Positions 1 through 8,578 of a stretch of 24,180 bases of DNA are shown here, piece after piece. The notes beneath the pieces were generated by a model. The model saw only the letters and a list, made by a program, of their open reading frames with translations, searched no databases and was not told where the DNA came from. The translations under genes were made by a program, and so were the position numbers. Location of the stretch: NCBI GenBank assembly GCA_001598975.1, contig BBXU01002688.1, positions 1 through 24,180 on the forward strand, in the 5' to 3' direction. The DNA is from Parachlorella kessleri (taxonomy: Eukaryota > Chlorophyta > Trebouxiophyceae > Chlorellales > Chlorellaceae). Position 1 is the stretch's first letter, and each line of letters opens with the position of its first letter.

Positions 1-345
1 TTCTGAGGTGTTAAGGGAGCTTGCCAGCTGATCTGGAACGTGGCTTGCCGCGGCCTCGGGGCAATCCCGGGGCTAATTGTCCTACAGCATAGCAACTTTG
101 CTTTTGCGGAGTGGGATTATGAGCCTGGCGGAACGGGCAGAGTTCTGACATTGTAAGCACCCGGGCTGAACAGGAACCTGGTGTGAAGGAGACGTGATGT
201 GGGGAGGGGGGGAGAGGGCACCAGTAAGGGTGGGGAAGCCTCACAGCCTGGAGCAGGCACAGCATTGGCAGATAATTCGTCCTTCTGCCACCACCAAAGC
301 ATCCTCCTTCTCAGGCACCACTGCTTTTGTCGTCGGAATCTGCAG
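1..345 (+). other. Intron or unresolved 5' part of the thioesterase gene
   Basis: No exon could be supported here. The last bases form a good 3' splice site (pyrimidine-rich stretch, then CTGCAG ending at 345) for the first recognised thioesterase exon. That exon starts with one base of a split codon, so a preceding exon ending with two codon bases must exist. Such an exon could end as early as about position 7 (GAG before GTGTTA), but no family-like residues were found to confirm it. The open frames across 11-265 and 194-345 show no recognisable motif. Confidence 0.4.
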
Positions 346-1832
346 GCATGGCCGCGTGTTTGGTGGCTTCTTGATGCGACGAGCCTACGAATTGGCCCAC
401 TCAACAGCCTACTTGTTTGCAGGGACACGGCCGCAAGCAGGTGGGGCAGCTTCAAACGCCATTTCTGCTATTTGAAGATGCGTCAGCAGCTGGCTTATAA
501 GCATTGTCTGGGTACATCGGCGTTGGATGATTGGTGCCAGGTACCATGCATTGCCTGGTACGGGGTACCAGTCCTTGTGAAGGCTTGCAGCGGACCCCAG
601 CGGCTCTAAGGACCGCCCATTGCGTCGATTCATATTCAGCTATAGGGACACTCTCACCACCGGGGCCCCACAAAACCCCTCCTTGTTTACGGCTGTTTAC
701 AGCATCTGCGCTTGCAGCTTGTTCCCCCCTTTCCGATTTTGCCTGCTGATTGAGGCAGCTGGCACCCGCCCCACTGCTGTCTGACTCTAAAATGTGACGC
801 GCTTTTTCACTTTAAAACCCCTGCTGCAGTGGAGGTGGGCGAGATTTCCTTCCAGAAGCCGGTGGATGTGGGAGACCTTATAAAGTTCAAGTCGTGCGTG
901 CTGCACGCCTGGCAGGCGGCCCAGGATCCTGGAAAGGTAGAGGGCCCCGCTGCTGGTGACTGCTCATGAAGCAGCAGGGCTGGCTTCCAGTCCACTGGGG
1001 GAACCAAATTGCATGTTTCAGGAGGCCTTTCATGTATGATCTGGCAAACAGGGGATGTGCCAAGCTTGCAAGGAGGTGGCTAGAAGTCACCCTGTCTGAG
1101 CCATGCCCCCCTGAGCAATGCAGGCGTTGCATTTACCTGATCTCCCTCAAATGTGACTCAGTGTAGCTAGGCCCAGGATTGGAATCAGGGGTCATCACTT
1201 CCGTCTGCAGGGATTTGCACGGGTGCAAGTCCAGGCTAGCGTAACCCAGCCAGAGAAGCTCCACCGCTATGTGACCAACACCTTCAATTTTGACTTCAGC
1301 TTCACGCTCAGGACCGATCAGGATGGCCAGCCGGTGCTTCCGAAAAGGGTCCTTCCTGTCACAGGTGGGTGCCTGTGTCGCATATGGGGTTCTGTTTGTT
1401 GTTTGTTGTTCAGGGCGGCGGGTAGTCTCGTCTGCTTTCCTGCTGAGCTGGGTCAAGCAGCGTGCAAGGACTGCTATTGGGGCGTGCCTGAGTATGGTGG
1501 CCAGCACATCCCTCTATATGTTGGGCTAGGTGGTTGGCGGGATAGGTAGATGGGTAGACCTACCCTCCATCCAGACGGTAGGTAGACCTGCCCTCTACCT
1601 ACCGTCCAGTCTACATAGTGTGTGTCGCCGTCATGCCAAAGTTTCAATTGAGGACTTTGGCGATAAAGAAGGGCTGCTGCTCAGTGGTCTGCATGGAGCT
1701 TAGTCAAACCGACTGAGGCAGCGTCATCCAAGTGCTAATGGCTATCTGATTGCAGAGGAGGCAGCCCTTGAGGTTGCCAAGTACTTCGGACCCAGCGCAA
1801 AGCCAAGCAACGGCTTCCTCAAGCTGTTTTGA
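346..1832 (+). CDS. Acyl-CoA thioesterase, ACOT9-like hotdog domain (3' part of gene)
   Basis: Hydrolyses acyl-CoA to free fatty acid and CoA, judged by family; plant relatives are organellar. The C-terminal 143 residues are seen in exons 346-440, 830-936, 1211-1364 and 1756-1832 (TGA at 1830-1832). All introns are GT-AG and phases match. Family landmarks in order: HGRVFGGFLMRRAYELAHST (start of the hotdog helix, very like plant and animal ACOT9), LFAGTRP, EISFQKPVDVGDLIKFKSCV (hotdog strand region), VTQPEKLHRYVTNTFNF, and the end of the domain RVLPVTEEAA. ACOT9-type proteins carry two hotdog domains; this is the second. The first domain and any targeting peptide lie upstream of the window. 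The assignment to the thioesterase family is firm; substrate chain length and compartment cannot be told. It converges on the magnesium transporter gene. Confidence 0.9.
1574..1606. repeat. Perfect 12-bp inverted repeat in thioesterase intron
   Basis: GACGGTAGGTAG at 1574-1585 and its exact reverse complement at 1595-1606 flank a 9-nt loop, inside the intron between 1364 and 1756. Just upstream, 1550-1565 also holds a small self-complementary GGTAGACCTACC. It may be a hairpin or the remains of a small mobile element. No target-site duplication was found. Confidence 0.7.
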
Positions 1833-2000
1833 GCACTTGGCTGTCACCTTAGCTTGCATAGTACAAGGAGCTTGCCTCTGTGTGGTAGTGTTACGAACAC
1901 TGCGGTTGAGGAACCGTCCCATAATACAGAGGACGGCACAAGGTGATTTGGCTAAGGTTGGTCTGACGACGTTGAGGCAACTGGGTGCACTTTGTCTTTA

Positions 2001-2082
2001 TTTATTTAGGATGGCAGGTAATGCGATCAGGAAGGAGGTTTGGGTATACTTTATTAGTATGGGTGGCAGGTAGTGCGAACAG
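2001..2082. repeat. Diverged tandem duplication, about 32 bp units
   Basis: Two similar units, about 2001-2031 and 2050-2082, share a TTTATT start, then TGGCAGGTA-TGCG and A-CAGG. They differ by several substitutions and a small indel. The repeat lies in the thioesterase 3' flank and has no evident function. Confidence 0.55.
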
Positions 2083-2603
2083 GGAGTAAAGCTGGGCTGG
2101 ACTGGACTGGACTTATTTATGGTAACACATGACTCACCTCAGAGGCGATCTGCTGTATACCTGCCCTGGGTTTGGGCCGGGCGGTATGCAGGGGATGATC
2201 TAACGTTATTGGCTGGAAGCTGGCTGGCTGTGTTTTGGTGCTGCTAGCGGGTCTGTGAGGGAAGGACCATTAACGCAATGTTGCACCTAGAAACGTACCT
2301 TACTTGCCAATAATTACTCGACAGGCCTACACAATTGAAGGGCGTCGCCTGGGCTTCACACTTCCACTAAGCGCAAACTCAGGTGCCTGTGTAGGCGCAG
2401 CACCCCTGAGTGTTCAGTAAACATGTACATGGGCGCCGAAATAGCAGACCCGTCATTGGGAGCCCGCATTGCAGGTCAGAATATCCTTGAAACTGGGCCG
2501 CCACCAGGAATGATTTCAACACACTCCCACAACCCCTGTAGGCTCATGCTAATGGCAAACCAATACACACAAGAGTACCAAAGGAAGTTTTATGCGTGCG
2601 ATC

Positions 2604-2623
2604 CGGCAGGTGTAAACCTGCCG
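2604..2623 (+). terminator. Hairpin carrying a TGTAA poly(A) signal candidate
   Basis: CGGCAGGT at 2604-2611 and ACCTGCCG at 2616-2623 are exact reverse complements around the four bases GTAA. Read as plus-strand RNA this is an 8-bp stem closed by a GUAA (GNRA-class) tetraloop. The same bases contain TGTAA (2611-2615), the common poly(A) signal of green algae and the first one after the thioesterase stop, about 780 nt away. Use as that gene's 3' end is inference; another TGTAA occurs at 2852-2856. Confidence 0.4.
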
Positions 2624-2674
2624 CCAAAGACCCCAATACGGGCCAAAGGCACGCTTCAGAGAAGCAGTGAGCGA

Positions 2675-2679
2675 TTACA
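2675..2679 (-). terminator. MRS2: TGTAA poly(A) signal candidate for MRS2
   Basis: TTACA on the plus strand reads TGTAA on the minus strand, about 350 nt past the MRS2 stop codon, a usual distance for green algal mRNAs. It is only a pentamer, so the call rests on position. If it is used, and the plus-strand TGTAA at 2852-2856 is used for the thioesterase, the two 3' UTRs overlap. Confidence 0.35.
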
Positions 2680-2995
2680 AGCGGTGCACAAGCTACCACA
2701 CACTAGCTTGCTTTGGACTGCACAGGCTCACCTAGCCCTCCCGCGCTGCCTGGCAGTAGTAATCAAGGAATGACTGAACGACACTGCCACAGTCCCAGCT
2801 CCTTATGGAACCAGCCACAACCCCTTTAGGACGCAAATTTCAAGCTTTTCATGTAACACCCGACGGTGCACACCATCACCAACCTTCCCCACATGCCAAC
2901 TGCTAAACAGCGCGAATCCCCCAACCTAGACTGCCATACTAATTGTGGAGCTTGCAGCAGTCAAGCCTGCCCCCCTGCCTCTTTCAAACCTTTGC

Positions 2996-3027
2996 AGCAT
3001 AACCCACCCTTAGCATAACCCACCCTT
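2996..3027. repeat. Perfect 16-bp tandem duplication next to MRS2 stop
   Basis: AGCATAACCCACCCTT is present twice head to tail (2996-3011 and 3012-3027), four bases from the MRS2 stop codon, within its presumed 3' UTR. Confidence 0.85.
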
Positions 3028-3030
3028 CAA

Positions 3031-6000
3031 TCAAATGATGCGCTTCCACTTGCAGTAGGTCACTACCGTCACAAACACCAGGAGGGCGAGGGCGCCGCTG
3101 GTACTGGACAGCTGCACAGCACCGCACAGCACATACGACAGGTCATCTGTAAGAGGTCAATCAATCCCATTGCAGGGCCGGCCCAAGAGGTGACGGCGCC
3201 ACTGTGTAAAGCATGCCATAGCAGGACAGCTGCACATGCGCCCCAGCCAGCACAACTCCCACCACACGGCATGCTTGGCGCTCAGTAAAGCGTGCCCACC
3301 AATCCCCATCTCAAGCTTTGTCACTTGCACGTCAGCTGCACTCACCGTGACAAACATGCTGTACGGCCCTGGGTTCTCTGCATTCGGCCGCAGCTGGACA
3401 TTCATGGCAAACAGGCCGGTTATAGCTGCAGCAACACGCCAGTACAACGCACCAATGTCGCTCATGGAGGGTTTGCAGGCCCGCTGGGATTGTAGCGGGG
3501 CACCACCGGCAGGCCAGACAGAGCAGTACCACGACACATCGCGGCTTTAAGAGCCTGCAGCCACGTTGCACTCAGCACCTATGCACTGGCGGTCCAGCAA
3601 CCCATGCAAGCGACATTGCAGGTGACGATTGTGCAAACTGGCGGGTCTTGCAGGGGCCTGCAGGCGTGCGCCTGCCCACCCACCTGTAATGAGCCCACAC
3701 GCCGCCGAGAAAGTTGTGAGGATGAGGTCGATCTGCATGCAGCACCCAGGCCATCATAACTATGCCGCGCTCAAGCTTCGTACCTCTACAGTTGTTTCAC
3801 ACTAAATACCATTTACGCAAACCACCCCCGTGCCCCTTTTCCCACCAAAACCCTGGTCCTTACAATCGAAAAACAATCTAAACAGGAACAGCAGCGCACA
3901 ACACTTCCAGCTGTGACATCTGACTGACAACACGAACTCATGTGCACGTCGCGCCCAGGGCGCCTGTCAACAACCCCCCCCTCCCCTTGCGCTCACCCTG
4001 ATAAGCTGGTTGCGGTGGGAGTCCAGCTCAATGTTGATAAAGTCCTCGGTGTCCTCCACATACTCGCACAGCGTGCTCAGCTTGTTGAACGTGTTGTCCA
4101 GCTGCAGAAACAAGGCACTCGCTTCTCTGTGAGCCTTCATGGGAACTCCTCGCCACAATGAGGGCACCCTGCATGCCATGCTCCTGCCCACCTACCCACT
4201 TGGAGGACACTATGTCCCGCACCAGCAAGGATGTACTGCTGTGCATGCCCTACTCCTTCACCCTCAGGCGATGGGGCAACAGGCAAACCCAGAACCGCAT
4301 GCTCCAGCCAGTTGCAGCTCGCGTACAGGTCGGCTCTCACCACACCCATCATACATCAGTCCAGCCACGCGCCGACCGGCTTCCCGGGCACATTTGCGCC
4401 CCACCTGCATGAAGTAGGGCTCGAGAAGCATCTCCACCGCCTCCACGTCCTCGTCGTCCTCCAGCCCGCTGCTGCTGCCGCTGCTGCTGCTGCTCCGCGA
4501 GGAGCGCGCTGAGTGGGGGGTGAGGGGAGTCAGGGCCCCCAGCTGCAAGGGCAGGAGGTGGTGCAGACAGGTGTGGATAGTGCAGGCAGGTTGGGTAATG
4601 CACTTGAAAAGAGCATGCCGCCGAGAAAGAGTGCCCGGCTGCCGATTGGTGACGGGGACACCAAGCAAATGAGGCTTGTGAGAGCCCTAGCTCTGAATTT
4701 GTTGGACACCGCCCAGCCGGCAGTCGACTTTAAGTGAGCAGAGCAGCTGAGGCATTGTGAATGTCCTTGGTGCTGGCCTCTGAAGGGCGCAGAAGAGGGG
4801 CAAATGTCAGCAGGCCAAGCGGATGTCGCACGCTGTGTATGTGAAGGGCTTGGCCACCAGAGACGCAGCCAACCACCGGCTTTTTGTTTCGGTCTACTCT
4901 GCAAGCTTGTTTATTTAAGATGAGATATTTTTTAATAGGAAGATAGCTTGCATCGGTTTAACCTACGCACCTCCCCCAGCCCGCCGGTGGCGGGCAGCGG
5001 CACGTCGAACGGCGTGGCAGCCAGCGAGGCGGCCCTCAGCGAGTGCCGCTGCAGCATCTCCGCCTCCTCCTGCTCCTTGGCCGTCAGGTTCATGTCCTTC
5101 ATGTCGGAGTCGTCGTCCAGGAACTTCTCAAGCACCTCCCGCAGCTGCACAGCATCAGAAAGTATTCTGCCCATTAGCTGAGCGCAAAGACAGGCGCGTC
5201 TAAAACTAAGGTGCGAGTAAACACCATTTAACTTCACAAGCACCTCCCGCAGCTGCACAAGGCAGCAAATTGGAACCACCCTAAATGGTCTAGTGTGGCA
5301 CAGACAGGCAATGGAACGCAGGTGAGAGTCACGCCAAAAAAACGCATAAGACGTCAACAGTGTCAAGGACGGACTGCTCCCAAGGTCCGCCCACCGTCTC
5401 GACTCTCGTGGTCAGCCGCACCATCCTGTTCTTGATGCGCCTCACCCGCTCCAGGTTGCTGGTGGTAATCTGCAGGGAGAGACCCGCAACCTTCACTTGT
5501 CAGCATGGCATGCTTGGTGGTAACATGCTTTGCTGCGCCCCACCCGCTACAGCTTGCTCGGTGAATGTAGCGACCAGCACTGTCCCACATGCACCAAAAA
5601 CCTGTCCCCTGCATACTGCCTAGGCCCCCTCCAGGCTGCTGAATGTGGTCTGGACATGGGCAACATACAACCTTGCAACTACAGCTCTCACGTGAAAGGT
5701 GCCACTCTGTCTTAGGGGCCGCATTACTGGTACGCGTTGCAAACCACAGTCATCACCCATGGTGTACACTTTCCAGCATTACACCACATCCAGTTTCTTC
5801 TTCTCCCTTTTCCTCCTTCAACACCCCGTCTTCCCTTTTTTTCCTCCTTTACCACCCCCTTGGGATCAACCCAAAGGCAGCTGCCAGCCTATCGCACCGA
5901 CTCACCCTGGCCGTCAGAGCGTCCAGGGCGGGGTGTGCCGCTGACTCAAGGTCCCCTGTCAGCCGCTCCAGGTAGCCAGTCACCTGCGGTACTTGGGCGT

Positions 6001-7861
6001 ATATATGCAACTCGTCACCGAATTGTAAAAGCCCTGCAAACTCACCATCCCTCGTAAGCGAGCCGCTCCGCTGCCTAACCTAACTGCCACTGCAAATGCC
6101 ACTTGTGCAAACCCCGACCAAGGCCACATCACCATCACCGGCCACCGCGCCTTCAAATGCCCCTGGGTGCTGTGACCCAGACGACCCGCCCTGCCCACCG
6201 TGTCCAAGGCCACCTCAAGCGCCCGCAGCTCAAACGGCATCTCCGCCGCGTGCATGCCCACGTGGTCCAGACCCACGCCGCTGGCGCTGCCAGGGCCGCC
6301 GCCAGCGGCGGCGAAGCCGCCATTGACCGCCGGGGTCCCAAGGCCCTCCGGGCCCTGGCCCAGCGCGCCGGCACCTTCGGCTGTTGCCGCCAGGGATGCG
6401 GCCGCCTTGTGCGCTGCCTCCAGGCGCTTGGTCAGCTCCTCCACAAAGATGACTGTGTTGTCGTCGTCAAGATTGGTCACGTAGACGGAGCCTGGGGCGC
6501 ACGGTGCAAGCAGCGTGGGTCAGCTTGTCATATGGTGGAGCAGTATGCCAAATCTGCCTAGCCTCGGCACCTCCTTCCTAGCTAGGAGATGGCATTACCA
6601 TGCCACGACAACCGACCAGACGTGTCCACCTCCCCTTACATGTTCCTGGATGCAGCACTGGCAGGCAGGCACACACCCCTGGTTGCCAAAACTTTCAATA
6701 CCTCCCACGGGCTTCAACAGCTCAGTGCTTACATTGCCTCGATCCACTTCCCACTTCCACTGCTCAACCGTTGCCCCTGATCCTCAAACTAACTCACTTG
6801 TTGTGATGACACACTTGATGAACTCCATGTTGACCACCAGCGCCTTCTCTCGGCACAGGATGGCTGATGGGTAGGAGGTGGCCAGCTGTGGATCCAGCAA
6901 CCTACAAGTCAAAAGCACAGGTCGAACGCCAGGAATGCCGCGTCTGCTAACTTTTTGAGACCCCGCAGCAGCCGAGGCTGGCAGCGCCACTCCCCGCCCA
7001 CTCTTGGACCTGGTAAAGCAATCGCATTGCTGTCCTATTCCATTACAGTCCTAGCCCCAAGGACTGTGGGTCTGCCGTCCCGCTGAGTCTGGTGCTACCG
7101 CTTGCCATCACTGCCCCTCAAAGGCGCACGCAGAGCCGCCAGTGGACGTACACTTCTGTTCCATGCCTGCGCGGTACGGCATTCCAACCGCAAGCGACCC
7201 AAATCCCTGCCCTGCAACCTACACCGCGCCTGCAAGGCTGCTGCCACACTGCAGTGTGCTTCGCGCCTGTGGCTTGCCAGGCATTTCGCAAAATGCAGCT
7301 ACACACCTGAGGTCCCGGAGCTGGACTCCTAGCTGGTGAGTCACCCTCAGCTTGTCCACCTCCAGGACAGTCGTCTCTCCCTGGGCGTTCACCGAGATCC
7401 ACTTGCGGACCGCCAGGTTCTTCACTTGTGCCTGCCAGGCGCATGGCCAGCAGTGAATGAGCACAGAAACAGACGAGCCGGTAATGCTGCCTTGCTACCA
7501 TATCTAGCAGAGGTTAGAAGAGGCAATACCTACTACTGCTCCTTGCTCGTGAGAACTCGCCGCGAGATTGCTGCTCAGGTGCGAACTCTTTCAGCCCACA
7601 ACAGGCAGGAACGCACTTCCCAACAGTGACTACTCCTTCCCTCTCTGCCAAGCGACACCCAAGACAGAGAGTCACACAGCACCCTTCGGCTACGTCTGGC
7701 AAAACTGATAGCATCTCTCATGCACCGAGCTGGCTCACTTTTGTGAAGGGCTTGGCCGCCGGCTTGCCTTCCGACAGCAGAGGTGCATGGTCAGAAGTTA
7801 TGTCAGCTAAGCCGCTAAGCTGCAGGCCGGACGCGCTGCCAACATGCTGTGGCAGGGCCAT
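3031..7861 (-). CDS. MRS2: MRS2/CorA-type magnesium transporter, complete, AMN variant
   Basis: Homopentameric membrane channel family for Mg2+. Twelve exons (5' to 3'): 7861-7739, 7431-7307, 6901-6798, 6491-6199, 5983-5906, 5469-5395, 5144-4971, 4542-4405, 4101-3997, 3732-3684, 3425-3346, 3111-3031, giving 474 aa with every phase matching. The start is the first ATG after an in-frame TGA. Landmarks: [20 protein letters not shown] (residues 50-69), [17 protein letters not shown] (about 99-115), [12 protein letters not shown] (202-213), [11 protein letters not shown] (271-281), [10 protein letters not shown] (361-370), [20 protein letters not shown] (about 384-403), TM1 about 406-427 and TM2 about 454-468, then a basic end. 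The pore signature GMN reads AMN at 428-430. Two disordered inserts are a Gly/Ala-rich stretch (157-191) and a Ser-rich acidic one (338-358). DHAPLL (24-29) fits an acidic dileucine vacuolar sorting signal and no mitochondrial presequence is evident, so tonoplast is the likelier site. The family call is secure; compartment and activity are inference. Confidence 0.95.
5230..5259 (-). repeat. Exon-boundary copy inside MRS2 intron 6
   Basis: Thirty bases that match 29 of 30 with 5122-5151, the start of MRS2 exon 7 including its splice acceptor. The copy lies 108 bp upstream in transcription direction and carries an intact TGCAG acceptor, placing an alternative exon start at 5252. Reading from there is in frame and open through to the true exon, adding 36 codons. 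Confidence 0.9.
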
Positions 7862-8578
7862 GATTGCCGAAGTGGGTGGAGCTACTGCGGTACCTTCGTC
7901 CCCAGCTGCTGAGCCTCACAGACGCGACAGTCGTGAGGCAGAACCAGCTTCTCACATCGCCGTGCCCCAGCCACTCGCCGTGTCGGAGAACAGTTCAGGC
8001 CGGCACGGCCTTGCTCCAGTGTATGCCTACAACAAGCTAGCCTCCTGCCAAACGTGTGCAATTGCAACAACGCTCTAGGCTTGGTCGTCTCTGCCCCAGT
8101 CCTTCACATCTCCCAGGCACTAAGGAGCAGGAATCCAGCGGGAAAGGCATCTTGGATCCTTCTGGCAGACGTGCCCAGTTAACCAGAATCCAACCCCAAC
8201 TGCAATGTGCTCGATTCGCTGTATGTCTATGTGTACCATGCAACCTTGGCCTGCTGTAAGCAGCGCGGCTGCTTAAGAGTTGCTCTTACAAGGCCGTGCA
8301 GGTCAGTTGAAGCCAAAGTCAGGAACTGCTCACCTCTGCCAATTATTCAAGAAGACAAGAAGAAGCTAGAATACGGTCACCCACTTGAACACAACTTATC
8401 CGACTTCAGCCACACTGAACTAGCTGTAAAGCCTCTCTGTCTTTTGATACAACAGTTAATCATGCAACCACTAGACTAGGTTGGGCCGATGCCCAAGCCT
8501 CTGCCAGCTCCGTCCTCAGAGGCCTTGCGGAATATAGAGCAGCCAGGCCCACCATGCCTTGCGCGACTGACTAGCTCC
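7862..8578. other. Intergenic: FkbM gene 3' flank and MRS2 promoter/5' UTR
   Basis: This lies between the stop of the downstream methyltransferase (8579) and the MRS2 start (7861), both on the minus strand. No coding region is supported. A plus-strand open frame of about 150 codons (7626-8078) runs antisense over MRS2 exon 1 and has no recognisable motif. The first methyltransferase poly(A) candidate is at 8286-8290, leaving about 420 bp for MRS2 promoter and leader. No TATA box was recognised. Confidence 0.5.
8286..8290 (-). terminator. TGTAA poly(A) signal candidate, first FkbM gene
   Basis: TTACA on the plus strand (TGTAA on minus), about 290 nt beyond the stop codon at 8579. Distance and sequence suit a green algal poly(A) signal. 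The evidence is only a pentamer and its position. Confidence 0.4.

Larger units (their letters stand above)
1833..3030. other. Convergent intergenic region, thioesterase and MRS2 3' ends
   Basis: This lies between the thioesterase stop and the stop of the minus-strand MRS2 gene. No coding region is supported; an open frame of 116 codons at 2423-2773 has no recognisable motif. It presumably holds both 3' UTRs, which green algae often make several hundred bases long. Also seen are a diverged tandem repeat (about 2001-2082), ACTGG-type micro-repeats near 2090-2112, a hairpin at 2604-2623 and a 16-bp tandem repeat at 2996-3027. Confidence 0.6.

Noticed and set aside
3112..3150. Earlier acceptor (TTACAG) for the last MRS2 exon
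   Set aside because: It needs a weaker donor (GTGCAG) in the previous exon and lengthens the short TM1-TM2 loop; the TGCAG acceptor at 3112 keeps phase 0 and normal family spacing.
7219..7464. Unspliced start of MRS2 at an ATG at 7464
   Set aside because: The codons just before the conserved [11 protein letters not shown] end in a good CTGGCAG acceptor, and the upstream exon 7739-7861 joins in phase with a plausible N-terminus.
7626..8078. Plus-strand open frame of 150 codons
   Set aside because: Antisense to MRS2 exon 1 and leader; the translation looks random, while the minus strand supplies a phase-matching first exon.
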